A DNA stretch of 64,000 nt from contig NZ_JACXSS010000001.1 in NCBI RefSeq assembly GCF_014850955.1, forward strand, positions 3,844,001 to 3,908,000, given 5' to 3'. Shown here in pieces: positions 35,278 through 45,115 of the stretch. Numbering within the stretch: the first letter of the stretch is position 1; every line of letters begins with the position of its first letter. The position numbers and the translations under genes are program-made. The DNA comes from Methylomonas albis (lineage in GTDB: Bacteria > Pseudomonadota > Gammaproteobacteria > Methylococcales > Methylomonadaceae). The notes below the pieces were generated by a model that was not told where the DNA came from, did no database searches, and saw nothing but the letters and a program-made list of their open reading frames with translations.

Positions 35278-35895
35278 TTATTTAAAACCTTTCGCCAAAA
35301 TATACACTTCGTTACTTCTGGGCCGCGAAGCTTTGGGCTTTCTAATCACCACACTGCTGAACTGCTGACGAACTTGATTATAGTATTCATCAAAGCCGGC
35401 GCCCTGGAACATCTTGATCAAAAACGTACCCCCCTTAGCCAAAATGTGTTGAGCAGCATCCAAAGCCAACTCGCCCAAGTAAATAGCGCGCGGCTGATCC
35501 ATTTCCCGACTACCACTCATATTGGGGGCCATGTCCGACAATAACAAGTGGACCGGTTCGCCATCAAGCACTTTATACAGCTGCTCAAGCACTTCGTCTT
35601 CCCGGAAATCGCCTTGAATAAAATCCACGCCTTCAATGGGATCAATGGCCAGCAAATCCAACGCGATCACCTTATTTTTTTTACCCACGATTTTGCTGAC
35701 ATACTCCGACCAGCCGCCCGGTGCCGCGCCGAGGTCTACTATATTAATACCAGGTTTTATAATTTTGTCTTTCTCTTGGATCTCTATCAGCTTGAACACC
35801 GCTCGGGAGCGATAACCTAGTGCCTGTGCTTTCTTGACGTATTCATCGTGAAAATGTTCCTGCATCCATTGCTGGCTACTTTTGCTGCGTGCCAT
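35278..35895 (-). CDS. rlmE: 23S rRNA (uridine2552-2'-O)-methyltransferase RlmE
   Basis: The 205-residue enzyme methylates U2552 of 23S rRNA on the 50S subunit. It shows the SAM site VDLGAAPGGWSEYV, the catalytic K-D-K-E-type residues in RAVFKLIEI, LLSDMAPNMSG and GTFLIKMFQG, and ends with KPKASRPRSNEVYILAKGF typical of RrmJ. It is divergent from yhbY with a 50-bp gap, exactly the arrangement in E. coli and relatives, and upstream of ftsH. Confidence 0.96.
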   Translation of the reverse strand: MARSKSSQQWMQEHFHDEYVKKAQALGYRSRAVFKLIEIQEKDKIIKPGINIVDLGAAPGGWSEYVSKIVGKKNKVIALDLLAIDPIEGVDFIQGDFREDEVLEQLYKVLDGEPVHLLLSDMAPNMSGSREMDQPRAIYLGELALDAAQHILAKGGTFLIKMFQGAGFDEYYNQVRQQFSSVVIRKPKASRPRSNEVYILAKGFK

Positions 35896-35945
35896 ATTTT
35901 CTATTCGTGTAAAATTGCTGGGTTTTTAAAGTTTAAGGAAACAGA

Positions 35946-36212
35946 GTGAACCCTATTCAAAAGAAAAAGCTGAAAGCTCAGGCTCACCCGCTAAATCCCG
36001 TGGTGATTATCGGCCAGGCCGGCTTAACCGACGCGGTTATCAAAGAAATTAATGTGGCGCTGGACGCTCACGAACTGATCAAAGTCAAAATTCGCGCTGA
36101 AAGAGATGAGCGCGCCGCTATTAGAGAACAAATCTGCGCACAAACCAAGGCCGAATTAGTGCAATCCATTGGCCAAGTAGCGGTTATTTATCGCTCAAAC
36201 CCAAAAAAATAA
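35946..36212 (+). CDS. yhbY: Ribosome-assembly RNA-binding protein YhbY
   Basis: The 88-residue protein is a single CRM domain with the usual KKLKAQAHPLNPVVIIGQAGLTDAVIKEI opening (GQ-G-T turn) and LIKVKIRAE core. YhbY associates with pre-50S particles. The start codon is GTG at 35946 with AAGGA upstream. It is divergent from rlmE and convergent with greA, conserved in gammaproteobacteria. Confidence 0.94.
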   Translation: MNPIQKKKLKAQAHPLNPVVIIGQAGLTDAVIKEINVALDAHELIKVKIRAERDERAAIREQICAQTKAELVQSIGQVAVIYRSNPKK

Positions 36213-36220
36213 AGCAGATT

Positions 36221-36243
36221 GGGGAGGCGCGCACCTCCTCCCC
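36221..36243. terminator. Hairpin between convergent yhbY and greA
   Basis: GGGGAGG (36221-36227) pairs with CCTCCCC (36237-36243) in the 43-bp gap between the two convergent genes. An A-rich stretch precedes it, but no T-run follows on the forward strand. Confidence 0.45.
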
Positions 36244-36255
36244 ATCAACAACAGT

Positions 36256-36732
36256 CTAAATATATTTAACCGAGATAATCTCGTATTCGATATTGCCACT
36301 CGGCGCTTTTACCGTCACAACATCTTCCATTTCCTTGCCGATTAATGCCCTGGCAATCGGCGACCCCACGGAAATTCGACCTTCCTTGATATTGGCTTCG
36401 TCCTCGCCGACGATCTGATAGGTCACCGTCTTGCCGGAAGCAATATCTTCGATTTCCACAGTCGCACCGAACACTACTTTACCGTTAGCTTCGGTTTTAG
36501 TGACATCGATGATATTGGCATTCGACAACTTGCCTTCAATTTCGGCGATCCGCCCTTCGGCGAAGCTTTGTTGGTCGCGCGCCGCATGGTATTCGGCATT
36601 TTCTTTTAAATCGCCGTGCGCGCGTGCTTCAGAGATAGCCTGAATAATGCGCGGTCTAACCACGGATTTAAGTTCCTCCAGTTCAGCGCGCAATTTGTTG
36701 GCGCCTAGCACTGTCAGCGGAAATTTTTGCAT
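36256..36732 (-). CDS. greA: Transcription elongation factor GreA
   Basis: The 158-residue protein matches GreA in length and layout: an N-terminal coiled coil (~1-75; [21 protein letters not shown] and the acidic tip region [12 protein letters not shown]) and a C-terminal FKBP-like domain ([37 protein letters not shown]). It inserts into the RNA polymerase secondary channel and triggers cleavage of backtracked RNA. AGGAGAG lies well placed before the ATG. It follows carB by 33 bp, so carA-carB-greA may be one transcript. Confidence 0.97.
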   Translation of the reverse strand: MQKFPLTVLGANKLRAELEELKSVVRPRIIQAISEARAHGDLKENAEYHAARDQQSFAEGRIAEIEGKLSNANIIDVTKTEANGKVVFGATVEIEDIASGKTVTYQIVGEDEANIKEGRISVGSPIARALIGKEMEDVVTVKAPSGNIEYEIISVKYI

Positions 36733-36765
36733 TTACAGCTCTCCTCTTGAATTCAAATTCATCCG

Positions 36766-39700
36766 TTAAAATGTTTTATGCAAGTCTTGCAAGCAATTGA
36801 CATCACCGGCATCCAGTTCGCCCAAGGCATAACACGCCGCACGCGCACCCGCCATTGTCGTGTAGTAGGTTACTTTGCGCTGCAAGGCTTCGCGACGCAT
36901 CGTAAACGAATCCGCTACGGCTTTAACGCCCTCGGTGGTATTGACGATTAATTGCACCTCACCGTTTTTAATCATATCCACCGTATTGGGCCGGCCTTCA
37001 TTGACCTTGAAGATTTCCTTGCAAGGAATACCGGCTTCTTTCAATACTCTGGCGGTACCACGGGTAGCCACGATTTCATAGTCTTTCGCAATCAGCATTT
37101 TGGCTAATTCCGGCAACTTAGGTTTATCGGCATCGCGGATACTAATCAACACTTTACCGCTGTGACTCAAATCCACACCAGACGCGCGCTGCGATTTGGC
37201 AAATGCTTCACCAAAAGTCTTACCAACCCCCATCACCTCCCCGGTCGATTTCATTTCCGGCCCCAGCAAGGGATCGACGCCGGGGAACTTAATGAACGGG
37301 AACACTGCTTCTTTGACCGAGAAATATTCGGGAATCCGCTCTTCGGTAATACCCTGCTCTATCAAGGATTTACCGACCATCACCCGCGCGGCGATTTTCG
37401 CCAGCGGGTAGCCGGTAGCCTTGGACACGAACGGCGCGGTACGTGAAGCACGCGGATTGACTTCCAGCACGTAAATGGTTTCGCCTTGAATCGCGAACTG
37501 AGTATTCATCAATCCGCGCACACCCAGCGCTTCGGCCATTTTAGCCACTTGAGCGCGCAATTGATCCTGCAAGTGTGCCGGCAAATCATAAGGCGGCAAC
37601 GAGCATGCCGAGTCACCGGAATGCACGCCAGCTTGCTCAATATGCTCCATCAAGCCGCCAATCAATACTGTCTCGCCGTCGTAAATCGCGTCGACATCCA
37701 TCTCAACTGCATCGTCCAAGAAGCGATCCAGCAGCACCGGCGAATCGTTGGAAACGCTGACTGCCTCTTTCATATAGCGGCGCAAGCCTTCCTCGTTGAA
37801 GACGATTTCCATCGCCCTACCGCCCAACACATAAGACGGACGCACCACCAATGGATAGCCCAGCTCCCTGGCGGAATTGACGGCTTGATCGACCGAACGC
37901 GCCGTAGCATTGGGCGGTTGCAACAGATTCAGACGCTCCAACAATTTCTGAAAGCGCTCACGGTCTTCGGCCAAATCGATGGAATCAGGCGAGGTGCCGA
38001 TAATAGGCGCGCCCGCCGCTTCCAAGGCCCGCGCCAGTTTCAGCGGCGTTTGGCCGCCGTACTGCACGATCACGCCTTTGGGCTTTTCCAAGTCTATGAT
38101 TTCCAGCACGTCTTCCAGCGTCAACGGCTCGAAATACAAGCGGTCGGAAGTATCAAAGTCGGTGGATACGGTTTCCGGATTACAGTTGACCATGATGGTC
38201 TCGTAACCGTCTTCGCGCAAAGCCAGCGCAGCATGTACACAGCAATAATCAAACTCTATACCCTGCCCGATCCGATTCGGACCACCACCGAGAATAATGA
38301 TTTTTTCTCTATCGGTAGGCTGCGCCTCGCATTCTTGCTCGTAAGTCGAATACAGGTAAGCCGTATCGGAAGCAAACTCTGCCGCGCAAGAGTCGATGCG
38401 TTTGTAAACCGGGCGAACGCCTTTCTTGTGGCGTACGCTACGAACTTCCGATTCTTTGGTTTCCAGCAATTTCGCCAGACGTCTGTCGGAAAAGCCTTTG
38501 CGTTTCAGCCGCAATAATTCGCCCGGCTCTAAAGTCGCCAGGGTTTTAGTCGCCAAGGTTTTTTCGGTGGCGACCAAATCCTCCACCTGTGCCAGGAACC
38601 ACGGATCAATTTTTGACGCCTGATAAATATCCTCGAAACTCAAGCCGCTACGGAAAGCATCGGCCAGATACCACAAGCGCTCCGGACCGGGATAGCGCAA
38701 TTCTCTGAGAATAATATCTTCGCAATTGGCATCGCTCAGATCGGTAATTTCATCCAAACCATCCACACCCACTTCCAATCCGCGCAAGGCTTTTTGTAAA
38801 GACTCTTGGAAAGTGCGGCCAATCGCCATCACTTCACCGACCGACTTCATTTGCGTGGTCAGTCTATCGTTGGCTTGCGGGAATTTTTCGAACGCAAACC
38901 GCGGCACTTTGGTAACCACGTAGTCGATGGAAGGCTCGAACGATGCCGGTGTGGCACCACCGGTGATTTCATTACGCAACTCATCCAGCGTATAACCCAC
39001 CGCCAATTTGGCCGCGACTTTGGCAATCGGAAAACCGGTGGCTTTGGAAGCCAATGCCGACGAACGCGATACCCTGGGGTTCATCTCGATGACAATCAGC
39101 CGACCGGTGTCGGGATTGATGGCAAACTGTACGTTGGAACCGCCGGTATCGACGCCGATTTCCCGCAAAACGGCCAGCGAGGCGTTCCGCAAAATTTGAT
39201 ATTCTTTATCGGTCAGAGTTTGCGCCGGAGCCACGGTAATCGAATCACCGGTATGCACACCCATCGGGTCGAAATTTTCGATTGAACAGATAATGATGCA
39301 ATTGTCTTTCGAGTCGCGCACCACTTCCATTTCGAACTCTTTCCAGCCCAGAATGGATTCTTCTACCAACAATTCGCTGGTCGGCGACAAATACAGGCCA
39401 CGCTCGCAAATCTCGATGAATTCTTCGCGGTTATAGGCAATACCGCCGCCGCTGCCGCCCATCGTAAAGGACGGACGAACTACCGTGGGATAACCGACTT
39501 CTTCCTGTGCGGAAAAGGCTTCTTCCATGTTATGCGCGATTTTGGCTCTGGATACTTCCAGGCCGATGCGCGCCATCGCCTCGTTAAACAGCGCGCGATC
39601 CTCGGCCATATTGATGGCTTCCTTGGTCGCGCCTATCATTTCCACGCCGTATTTTTCCAATACGCCATGCTTGTCCAACGCCAGCGCGCAGTTCAGCGCG

Positions 39701-39981
39701 GTTTGGCCGCCCATGGTCGGCAGAACTGCGTCGGGACGTTCTTTTTCGATAATCTTTTCGACGGTTTGCCAGTCGATAGGCTCAATGTAAATCGCATCGG
39801 CCATCTCCGGATCGGTCATGATGGTGGCCGGATTGGAGTTAACCAGAATTACCCGGAAACCCTCTTCGCGTAAGGCTTTGCAAGCCTGGGTGCCGGAGTA
39901 GTCGAATTCGCAAGCCTGACCGATGACAATCGGCCCGGCGCCCAGTAATAAAATCGATTTTATGTCGGTTCTTTTTGGCAT
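36766..39981 (-). CDS. carB: Carbamoyl-phosphate synthase large subunit
   Basis: The 1071-residue subunit makes carbamoyl phosphate from bicarbonate, ATP and ammonia supplied by CarA, for pyrimidines and arginine. The two homologous ATP-grasp halves are clear: [17 protein letters not shown] with [13 protein letters not shown] in the first, and [16 protein letters not shown] with [14 protein letters not shown] in the second. A C-terminal MGS-like allosteric domain follows (~940-1071; [18 protein letters not shown]). Length is standard. It follows carA by 17 bp. Confidence 0.98.
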   Translation of the reverse strand: MPKRTDIKSILLLGAGPIVIGQACEFDYSGTQACKALREEGFRVILVNSNPATIMTDPEMADAIYIEPIDWQTVEKIIEKERPDAVLPTMGGQTALNCALALDKHGVLEKYGVEMIGATKEAINMAEDRALFNEAMARIGLEVSRAKIAHNMEEAFSAQEEVGYPTVVRPSFTMGGSGGGIAYNREEFIEICERGLYLSPTSELLVEESILGWKEFEMEVVRDSKDNCIIICSIENFDPMGVHTGDSITVAPAQTLTDKEYQILRNASLAVLREIGVDTGGSNVQFAINPDTGRLIVIEMNPRVSRSSALASKATGFPIAKVAAKLAVGYTLDELRNEITGGATPASFEPSIDYVVTKVPRFAFEKFPQANDRLTTQMKSVGEVMAIGRTFQESLQKALRGLEVGVDGLDEITDLSDANCEDIILRELRYPGPERLWYLADAFRSGLSFEDIYQASKIDPWFLAQVEDLVATEKTLATKTLATLEPGELLRLKRKGFSDRRLAKLLETKESEVRSVRHKKGVRPVYKRIDSCAAEFASDTAYLYSTYEQECEAQPTDREKIIILGGGPNRIGQGIEFDYCCVHAALALREDGYETIMVNCNPETVSTDFDTSDRLYFEPLTLEDVLEIIDLEKPKGVIVQYGGQTPLKLARALEAAGAPIIGTSPDSIDLAEDRERFQKLLERLNLLQPPNATARSVDQAVNSARELGYPLVVRPSYVLGGRAMEIVFNEEGLRRYMKEAVSVSNDSPVLLDRFLDDAVEMDVDAIYDGETVLIGGLMEHIEQAGVHSGDSACSLPPYDLPAHLQDQLRAQVAKMAEALGVRGLMNTQFAIQGETIYVLEVNPRASRTAPFVSKATGYPLAKIAARVMVGKSLIEQGITEERIPEYFSVKEAVFPFIKFPGVDPLLGPEMKSTGEVMGVGKTFGEAFAKSQRASGVDLSHSGKVLISIRDADKPKLPELAKMLIAKDYEIVATRGTARVLKEAGIPCKEIFKVNEGRPNTVDMIKNGEVQLIVNTTEGVKAVADSFTMRREALQRKVTYYTTMAGARAACYALGELDAGDVNCLQDLHKTF

Positions 39982-39998
39982 ATCACTCTGTATAAAAC

Positions 39999-41132
39999 TT
40001 AAGCGGAACGAGGCTGGTTCATCAAATCAATGAAATCGTCGAACAAGGACTCGACATCGTGCGGACCGGGGCTGGCTTCCGGATGACCTTGAAAACTGAA
40101 AGCCGGCACGTCGGTGCGGGCAATGCCCTGCAAACTACCGTCGAACAGTGACACATAGGTAGCCTTTAAATTGGCAGGCAAGGAGTCAGCACTAGCCGCA
40201 AAACCGTGGTTTTGACTGCTGATCATTACGCGGCCAGTCGCCAGCTCTTGCACCGGATGATTGGCACCATGGTGGCCGAACTTCATTTTCTCGGTTTTCG
40301 CGCCGCTGGCTAAAGCCAATAACTGATGTCCCAAACAAATGCCGAATACCGGCACTTTTTGTTCAAGAATAGTTTTGATCGCCTCAATGGCATAAGTGCA
40401 AGGCTCCGGATCGCCGGGACCGTTGGATAAAAACACGCCGTCGGGATTCATGGCCAACACCGTTTCCGCTGGCGTAGTGGCCGGCACTACCGTCACTCGA
40501 CAGCCGCGATTGGCCAGCAAGCGCAGGATATTGCGCTTGATGCCAAAATCGTAAGCCACGACATGTTTAGCCAGATTAGGCGCTTGAGCATGGCCTTCGC
40601 CGAGTTTCCAGATATTTTCGGTCCATTCGTAGCTGGCGGCCGTCGTCACTTCTTTAGCCAAGTCCATACCTTGCAGACCGGGAAAACCTTCGATAGCTTG
40701 TTTTGCAACGTCTAAATCGACAGTTTCGCCGGCCATGATGCAACCGCGTTGCGCGCCTTTGTCGCGCAGCAAGCGGGTTAATTTGCGGGTATCGATGTCG
40801 GCAATCGCCACCACTTTGTGCTCGCACAGATATTCCGGCAAGGTTTGCTGCATGCGCCAACTGCTGGCCAGCAAGGGTAAATCGCGTATCACCAGCCCGC
40901 TGGCAAAGACTTTTGCAGATTCGTCGTCTTCAGCGTTGGTACCGACATTGCCGATATGCGGATAGGTCAATGTGACGATTTGCCGTGCGTATGACGGGTC
41001 GCTGAGGATTTCCTGATAGCCGGTCAGTGCCGTGTTAAAAACCACTTCGCCCACGGAACAGCCATCGGCACCGATCGAAATGCCGTGAAACACCGTTCCG
41101 TCTTCTAGTACCAGTAATGCGGGTTTGTTCAA
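39999..41132 (-). CDS. carA: Carbamoyl-phosphate synthase small subunit (glutaminase)
   Basis: The 377-residue subunit hydrolyses glutamine and passes ammonia to CarB. It has the CPSase_sm N-terminal domain ([30 protein letters not shown]) and the class I glutaminase domain with the nucleophile Cys in [12 protein letters not shown] and the His/Glu pair in [11 protein letters not shown]. The start codon is TTG at 41132, supported by AAGGTGG six bases upstream. A strong terminator-like hairpin lies 24 bp further upstream (41156-41185), which suggests attenuation or the end of an upstream transcript. Confidence 0.97.
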   Translation of the reverse strand: MNKPALLVLEDGTVFHGISIGADGCSVGEVVFNTALTGYQEILSDPSYARQIVTLTYPHIGNVGTNAEDDESAKVFASGLVIRDLPLLASSWRMQQTLPEYLCEHKVVAIADIDTRKLTRLLRDKGAQRGCIMAGETVDLDVAKQAIEGFPGLQGMDLAKEVTTAASYEWTENIWKLGEGHAQAPNLAKHVVAYDFGIKRNILRLLANRGCRVTVVPATTPAETVLAMNPDGVFLSNGPGDPEPCTYAIEAIKTILEQKVPVFGICLGHQLLALASGAKTEKMKFGHHGANHPVQELATGRVMISSQNHGFAASADSLPANLKATYVSLFDGSLQGIARTDVPAFSFQGHPEASPGPHDVESLFDDFIDLMNQPRSA

Positions 41133-41155
41133 GATTGGCCACCTTAGATGTAGAA

Positions 41156-41185
41156 AACGGGATAAGTCTTGCGACTCATCCCGTT
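41156..41185 (-). promoter_or_regulatory. Terminator-like hairpin in the carAB leader, candidate attenuator
   Basis: On the reverse strand AACGGGAT and ATCCCGTT form an eight-base-pair stem with an inner AGTC/GACT stem and a four-base loop, followed by TTTTC, 24 bp before the carA TTG. It either ends a transcript from the upstream gene or controls carAB by attenuation in response to pyrimidines or arginine. I saw no clear leader peptide. Confidence 0.5.
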
Positions 41186-41375
41186 CCTGATAGATAAAAA
41201 CAGGGGGATTTTACGAAATTATGGCTGCTTGGTCATTAACAATTTTCTAACTTGGTGCATTACCAAGACTCCGGCAGATCACAAACGCACTGTATTTATT
41301 GCCCATTTCGTTTTAGCCAGGCCTCCCGGACGCCAGCAACCACTGCACAGGGCTGTGCAAGGACAACAGATTCAT

Positions 41376-41816
41376 TCAATGATCGAACTTTCCAAGTTCG
41401 GCTTTCAGTTTTTCTTGCTGATCGGTCGTTAACAACATAAAAATCTCATGATCGAGCTTTGCTTTCTCCAAGACCAATTGCTGATGTAGCGCTGTAGACT
41501 TCTCAAACAAGGCTTTTGCCTTTTCTTCACTGTAATCGGGCGAGAAACTCAAGGCATGCAATTCGGCTCTTGATGCATGATCTGCTTTGGCACGAGAATC
41601 TCCATCACTGAATCGGGTCTTCATTAAACTCTTGATCTCGGCTTCTTGTTTTTCGCTAAGATCAAGTTTATTTAAAATCGGCGGCAAGTGCTGCTCACCG
41701 TCCGCTTCGCCGAAAAAATGCATCGGTGGCTTGCCACCGCCGTGGCGCCCGTCGTGCGATGGTTCAGCCATCGCAGTTAAGGGTAACAAGCCGAGTATTA
41801 ATACTAATTTTTTCAT
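41376..41816 (-). CDS. Spy/CpxP-like periplasmic protein
   Basis: The 146-residue product has a signal peptide (~1-17, AMA-EP), a His/Gly-rich start (SHDGRHGGGKPPMHF) and a helical body with LDLSEKQEAEIKSLM and the LTxxQ motif LTTDQQEKLKAEL. This is the fold of Spy and CpxP and of related periplasmic metal sensors. It could act as a periplasmic chaperone or as the inhibitor of the sensor kinase encoded next door. It is divergent from the response regulator gene (41995), the same arrangement as cpxP and cpxRA in E. coli. GAGGA lies before the ATG. Confidence 0.85.
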   Translation of the reverse strand: MKKLVLILGLLPLTAMAEPSHDGRHGGGKPPMHFFGEADGEQHLPPILNKLDLSEKQEAEIKSLMKTRFSDGDSRAKADHASRAELHALSFSPDYSEEKAKALFEKSTALHQQLVLEKAKLDHEIFMLLTTDQQEKLKAELGKFDH

Positions 41817-41994
41817 AAAAAATCCTCAAAAATGATGATAAACGCCAGGACAAAACTTGTGTAATTTCGTCGCTATCAGTATTTCAAATCAGAGGTTAAG
41901 TGCTGTTAGTGCCGTGTAAAATCAGGTAAACCCAACTAGTTGCCAACCGAAGCCGGCGCTATGATGAACGCCACACTGTCAACGAGCGACCACT

Positions 41995-42678
41995 ATGCAC
42001 AAAGTTTTAATAATCGATGACGACATAGAGCTAGCCGGATTATTCCAGGAATACCTGACACAGGAAGGTTTTACAGTAGACGTAAACCATACCGGTGCGT
42101 CCGGACTGCAAAATGCGCTATCCGGCGCTTATCAACTGGTGATTCTGGACATCATGCTGCCGGATATAAAAGGTACCGAGATATTGACGCGCATTCGCCT
42201 GGAAAGCCGCGTACCCGTGCTGATGTTTACCGCAAAAGGCGATGACGTGGACCGGATCATCGGTTTGGAATCCGGCGCCGACGATTATGTCCCCAAGCCC
42301 TGCACGCCAAGGGAATTGGTGGCCAGAATACGCGCCATTTTGCGCCGCACCCAATCCTCCGCCGCTCTGTCGCAAGGACCGATTGAGACCGGCCCGCTGA
42401 AATTGTGGCCGGAAAAACGCAAAGCCGGCTGGTTTGACCAAGACCTGGACCTAACCAGCACCGAATTCAATTTGCTGGAAACCCTGGCCAGCCAGGTCGG
42501 CCGAATCGTCAGCAAAAACGAACTCTCCGAAAAAGCCCTGGGCCGGCCACTGGCACGTTTCGACCGCAGCATTGATGTGCATATGAGCAGCATCCGCCAG
42601 AAACTCGGCAACCAGCCGGACGGCCGCTCTTATATCCAAACCGTGCGCGGCCAAGGCTACCAGTTAATCAAGGAATAA
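41995..42678 (+). CDS. cpxR: OmpR-family response regulator, CpxR-like
   Basis: The 227-residue regulator has a receiver domain (~2-115) with the acidic pocket DDD near residues 8-10, phosphoacceptor Asp in LVILDIMLPD (~52) and the conserved Lys in YVPKPCTPREL. A winged-helix DNA-binding domain follows (~130-225; LDLTSTEFNLLETLA, RSIDVHMSSIRQKLG, IQTVRGQGYQL). Its closest architecture is CpxR. The kinase gene starts one base after its stop. The gene symbol is by analogy with the divergent CpxP-like gene. Confidence 0.85.
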   Translation: MHKVLIIDDDIELAGLFQEYLTQEGFTVDVNHTGASGLQNALSGAYQLVILDIMLPDIKGTEILTRIRLESRVPVLMFTAKGDDVDRIIGLESGADDYVPKPCTPRELVARIRAILRRTQSSAALSQGPIETGPLKLWPEKRKAGWFDQDLDLTSTEFNLLETLASQVGRIVSKNELSEKALGRPLARFDRSIDVHMSSIRQKLGNQPDGRSYIQTVRGQGYQLIKE

Positions 42679-42679
42679 G

Positions 42680-44152
42680 ATGGGCCGATTGTTCTGGAAA
42701 TTTTTCTTTGCGTTCTGGCTGGCATTGTTAACGGCCGGCGTCGGTGTCGGTACCGCCGTATGGCTCAGACATTCGGCGCAACAAAATTCATCGCCCGACC
42801 AGACCGATGTCGTTGATGTCAGACGCGCCTCACTGGTTAAACTGGCCGCCAGCACCCTGCCGCATGGTGGCGTTAAGGGCTTGCACGAATTCATTCAGAC
42901 TCTGCAAAACACCCGTTTCCCGCCTATCTATGCGGTAGACGATACCGACCGTGAATTACTAGACAGGCCGCTGGCTCCGGAGGTATTGCAACAAGCTAGA
43001 GCCTTATATTTAAAAACCGCCTACCCGGACGCCATCCAAATGGTTTCTGCAGACGACGGTCACCGCTATTTATTGTTCGTGCCTTTGCCTGAACACGGTT
43101 TTGGCGACCTATTCAGGCCGTCGTTTCCGGGTAACCCTGGACTGCCTCCATTTGGCTTCGACGGCCCTATGCCTGGAGATAAACCACCTCCGCCCAGCGG
43201 CAACCCGGAAGACCACGGCCCTCCCCCGCGCCGCGAATCGCCCGCACCGATTTTACCAATAGTCTCCGGCTGCTTGGCCAGTCTATTGTTCAGCGGGCTC
43301 TTGGCCTGGTATTTTGCCAAACCGATCCGCAATCTACGCGATGCTTTCAGCGCCGTCGCCCAAGGCCGGCTGGATACCCGGATCGGCAATGCTATGGGTA
43401 GACGCCGCGACGAACTGGCGGATCTAGGCCGCGACTTCGACCATATGGCCCGGCAAATCTGCTCGCTAGTCGATGCCCAGCAGCATTTGCTACATGACGT
43501 ATCCCACGAAATTCGTTCGCCATTGGCGCGTATTCAGGCGGCTATCGGCCTGGCTCAACAGCAACCTGAAAAATTGCCGGTCACACTGGAACGGGTGGAA
43601 CGCGAATCGCAACGTATCAGTGACCTGGTTGGCGAACTATTAATGTTATCTAAGCTGGAAGCGGGGGTAGCGACGGGGAAAATCGACCGAATCAATCTTG
43701 GCGATCTACTGGCCGACATTATCGCCGACGCGCGCTTCGAGGCGGAACCGAACCGCATCGAGCTTAGCTACCAAGGCAGCATCGATGTCGTAATCGAATG
43801 CCAAAGCGAATTGCTGCATCGAGCTATCGAAAACGTGCTGCGAAACGCGGTGCAGCACTGCAAGGCCGCCGGCACCATAATAATTGACGCCGATTTCGAT
43901 AGTGATAATCGGCGCTTAAGAATTCGGGTGGACGATGAGGGCTCTGGGGTACCCGATCAGGATTTAGCGGCAATTTTTCAGCCGTTTTTCCGTAGCGATC
44001 AAACAAAAAAGCCTCACAGTACCGGCCTGGGACTCACCATCGCGCATCGCGCCATTGATGCGCATGGCGGCAGCATCAGCGCCAGCAACCGGCCGCAAGG
44101 CGGTTTACGGGTCGTGATCGAGATCCCGTTTCCCACTCGACAAGCAATATAG
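42680..44152 (+). CDS. cpxA: Sensor histidine kinase, CpxA-like
   Basis: The 490-residue kinase has two membrane helices (~7-30 and ~195-215) around a ~165-residue periplasmic domain. The last third of that domain is strikingly rich in Pro and Gly (residues ~140-190). HAMP (~216-270), HisKA with His in LHDVSHEIRSPLARIQ and HATPase with GSGVPDQD and STGLGLTIAHRAI follow. AAGGA precedes the ATG. It would sense envelope stress and phosphorylate the regulator encoded just before it. The Pro/Gly-rich segment is unlike E. coli CpxA. Confidence 0.88.
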   Translation: MGRLFWKFFFAFWLALLTAGVGVGTAVWLRHSAQQNSSPDQTDVVDVRRASLVKLAASTLPHGGVKGLHEFIQTLQNTRFPPIYAVDDTDRELLDRPLAPEVLQQARALYLKTAYPDAIQMVSADDGHRYLLFVPLPEHGFGDLFRPSFPGNPGLPPFGFDGPMPGDKPPPPSGNPEDHGPPPRRESPAPILPIVSGCLASLLFSGLLAWYFAKPIRNLRDAFSAVAQGRLDTRIGNAMGRRRDELADLGRDFDHMARQICSLVDAQQHLLHDVSHEIRSPLARIQAAIGLAQQQPEKLPVTLERVERESQRISDLVGELLMLSKLEAGVATGKIDRINLGDLLADIIADARFEAEPNRIELSYQGSIDVVIECQSELLHRAIENVLRNAVQHCKAAGTIIIDADFDSDNRRLRIRVDDEGSGVPDQDLAAIFQPFFRSDQTKKPHSTGLGLTIAHRAIDAHGGSISASNRPQGGLRVVIEIPFPTRQAI

Positions 44153-44160
44153 AGGTGCAT

Positions 44161-44553
44161 ATGCTGAAATTAAAACACCTGATTACCGTCCCGCTGGCAG
44201 TGTTATTGTCGGCAGCGACTTTTAACGCGGACGCCGGCCCACACCATCACGGAGGTGGACACTTTGGCGGCCATTTTCATCCCGGCTTCGGCTTTTACCT
44301 AGGCGGGCCAGTATTTCCACGACCATTTTATCCGGGTTATCCTTACTACTCGCCATATCCCTATTACCCACCGGAAATCGTCACCGTGCCGGTGCAACCC
44401 CCGGTGTATATCGAACGCGAGCGCAGCCAGCCCCATAACAGTCCGTTACCCGAAGGCTATTGGTATTACTGTAACGACCCAGCCGGCTATTATCCGTATG
44501 TGAAAGATTGCCCGACGGGCTGGCGGCAAGTCGAGCCCACGCCGCAAAATTAG
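44161..44553 (+). CDS. Small exported His/Gly/Pro/Tyr-rich protein
   Basis: The ATG at 44161 has GAGG five bases upstream. A GTG two codons earlier is less likely. The 130-residue product has a signal peptide (~1-25, ADA) and then HHHGGGHFGGHFH, a Tyr/Pro-rich region with several PYY repeats, and a compact end (EGYWYYCNDPAGYYPYVKDC, then PTGWRQV) with two Cys. This last segment is a small conserved module seen in proteobacterial surface proteins. It lies eight bases after the sensor kinase, so it is probably in the same operon and under its control. Confidence 0.8.
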   Translation: MLKLKHLITVPLAVLLSAATFNADAGPHHHGGGHFGGHFHPGFGFYLGGPVFPRPFYPGYPYYSPYPYYPPEIVTVPVQPPVYIERERSQPHNSPLPEGYWYYCNDPAGYYPYVKDCPTGWRQVEPTPQN

Positions 44554-44565
44554 TAGGAGACCGCA

Positions 44566-45084
44566 ATGATGAACACTAGAAGCCAACTGGCTGGAATCTG
44601 CGCGGCGCTGGCCTTGTCCGGCTGCGCCCACATGCCCTCCGGCCCCAGCGTGATGGCGTTACCCGGCACCGGCCTATCGTTTGAGCAGTTCCGTCAGGAC
44701 GATTATCAATGTCAGCAATATGCGGCCGGACAAGTCGGCGCTTCGCCAAATCAGGCCAGCGCCGATAGCCAAATCGGCAGCGCAGTGATCGGTACTGCCG
44801 TCGGTGCAGCAGCCGGCGCAGCAATTGGCGGGGGCGGTGGAGCGGCAATCGGCGCGGGCACGGGCTTGGCTGCCGGCACTATCGTCGGTAGCGGCGAATC
44901 AAGGCGCGCCGGTTACGCCAGCCAACAAGGCTACGATAACGCCTATGTGCAATGCATGTATGGCAAGGGCCATAGGGTGCCGGTATCGGGGCAGTTTTCT
45001 TACCAATCGCCAGCGCCCAGAACATCGCAACCTAGCATTCCGCCACCACCACCCGGATTACCACCACCGCCACCGTATCAGTGA
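44566..45084 (+). CDS. Glycine-zipper lipoprotein
   Basis: This 172-residue product has a lipoprotein signal with LSGC (Cys ~20), a central glycine-zipper segment (~70-110, alternating AVGAAAGAAIGGGGGAAIG type) of the kind found in outer-membrane lipoproteins, and a C-terminal Pro-run. A YDNAYVQCMYGKGHRVP module before the tail contains a second Cys that may pair with that in DYQCQQY. GGAGA precedes the ATG. It lies 12 bp after the previous envelope gene and should belong to the same Cpx-like operon. Confidence 0.82.
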   Translation: MMNTRSQLAGICAALALSGCAHMPSGPSVMALPGTGLSFEQFRQDDYQCQQYAAGQVGASPNQASADSQIGSAVIGTAVGAAAGAAIGGGGGAAIGAGTGLAAGTIVGSGESRRAGYASQQGYDNAYVQCMYGKGHRVPVSGQFSYQSPAPRTSQPSIPPPPPGLPPPPPYQ

Positions 45085-45115
45085 CAATCCGGCCAACCTG
45101 GAAGCGCTTACGGTA

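Noticed and set aside
37486..38517. Long forward-strand open frame of 343 codons
   Set aside because: It is antisense to carB, whose reading frame is certain. The translation shows the His/Arg/Gln bias of an antisense shadow.
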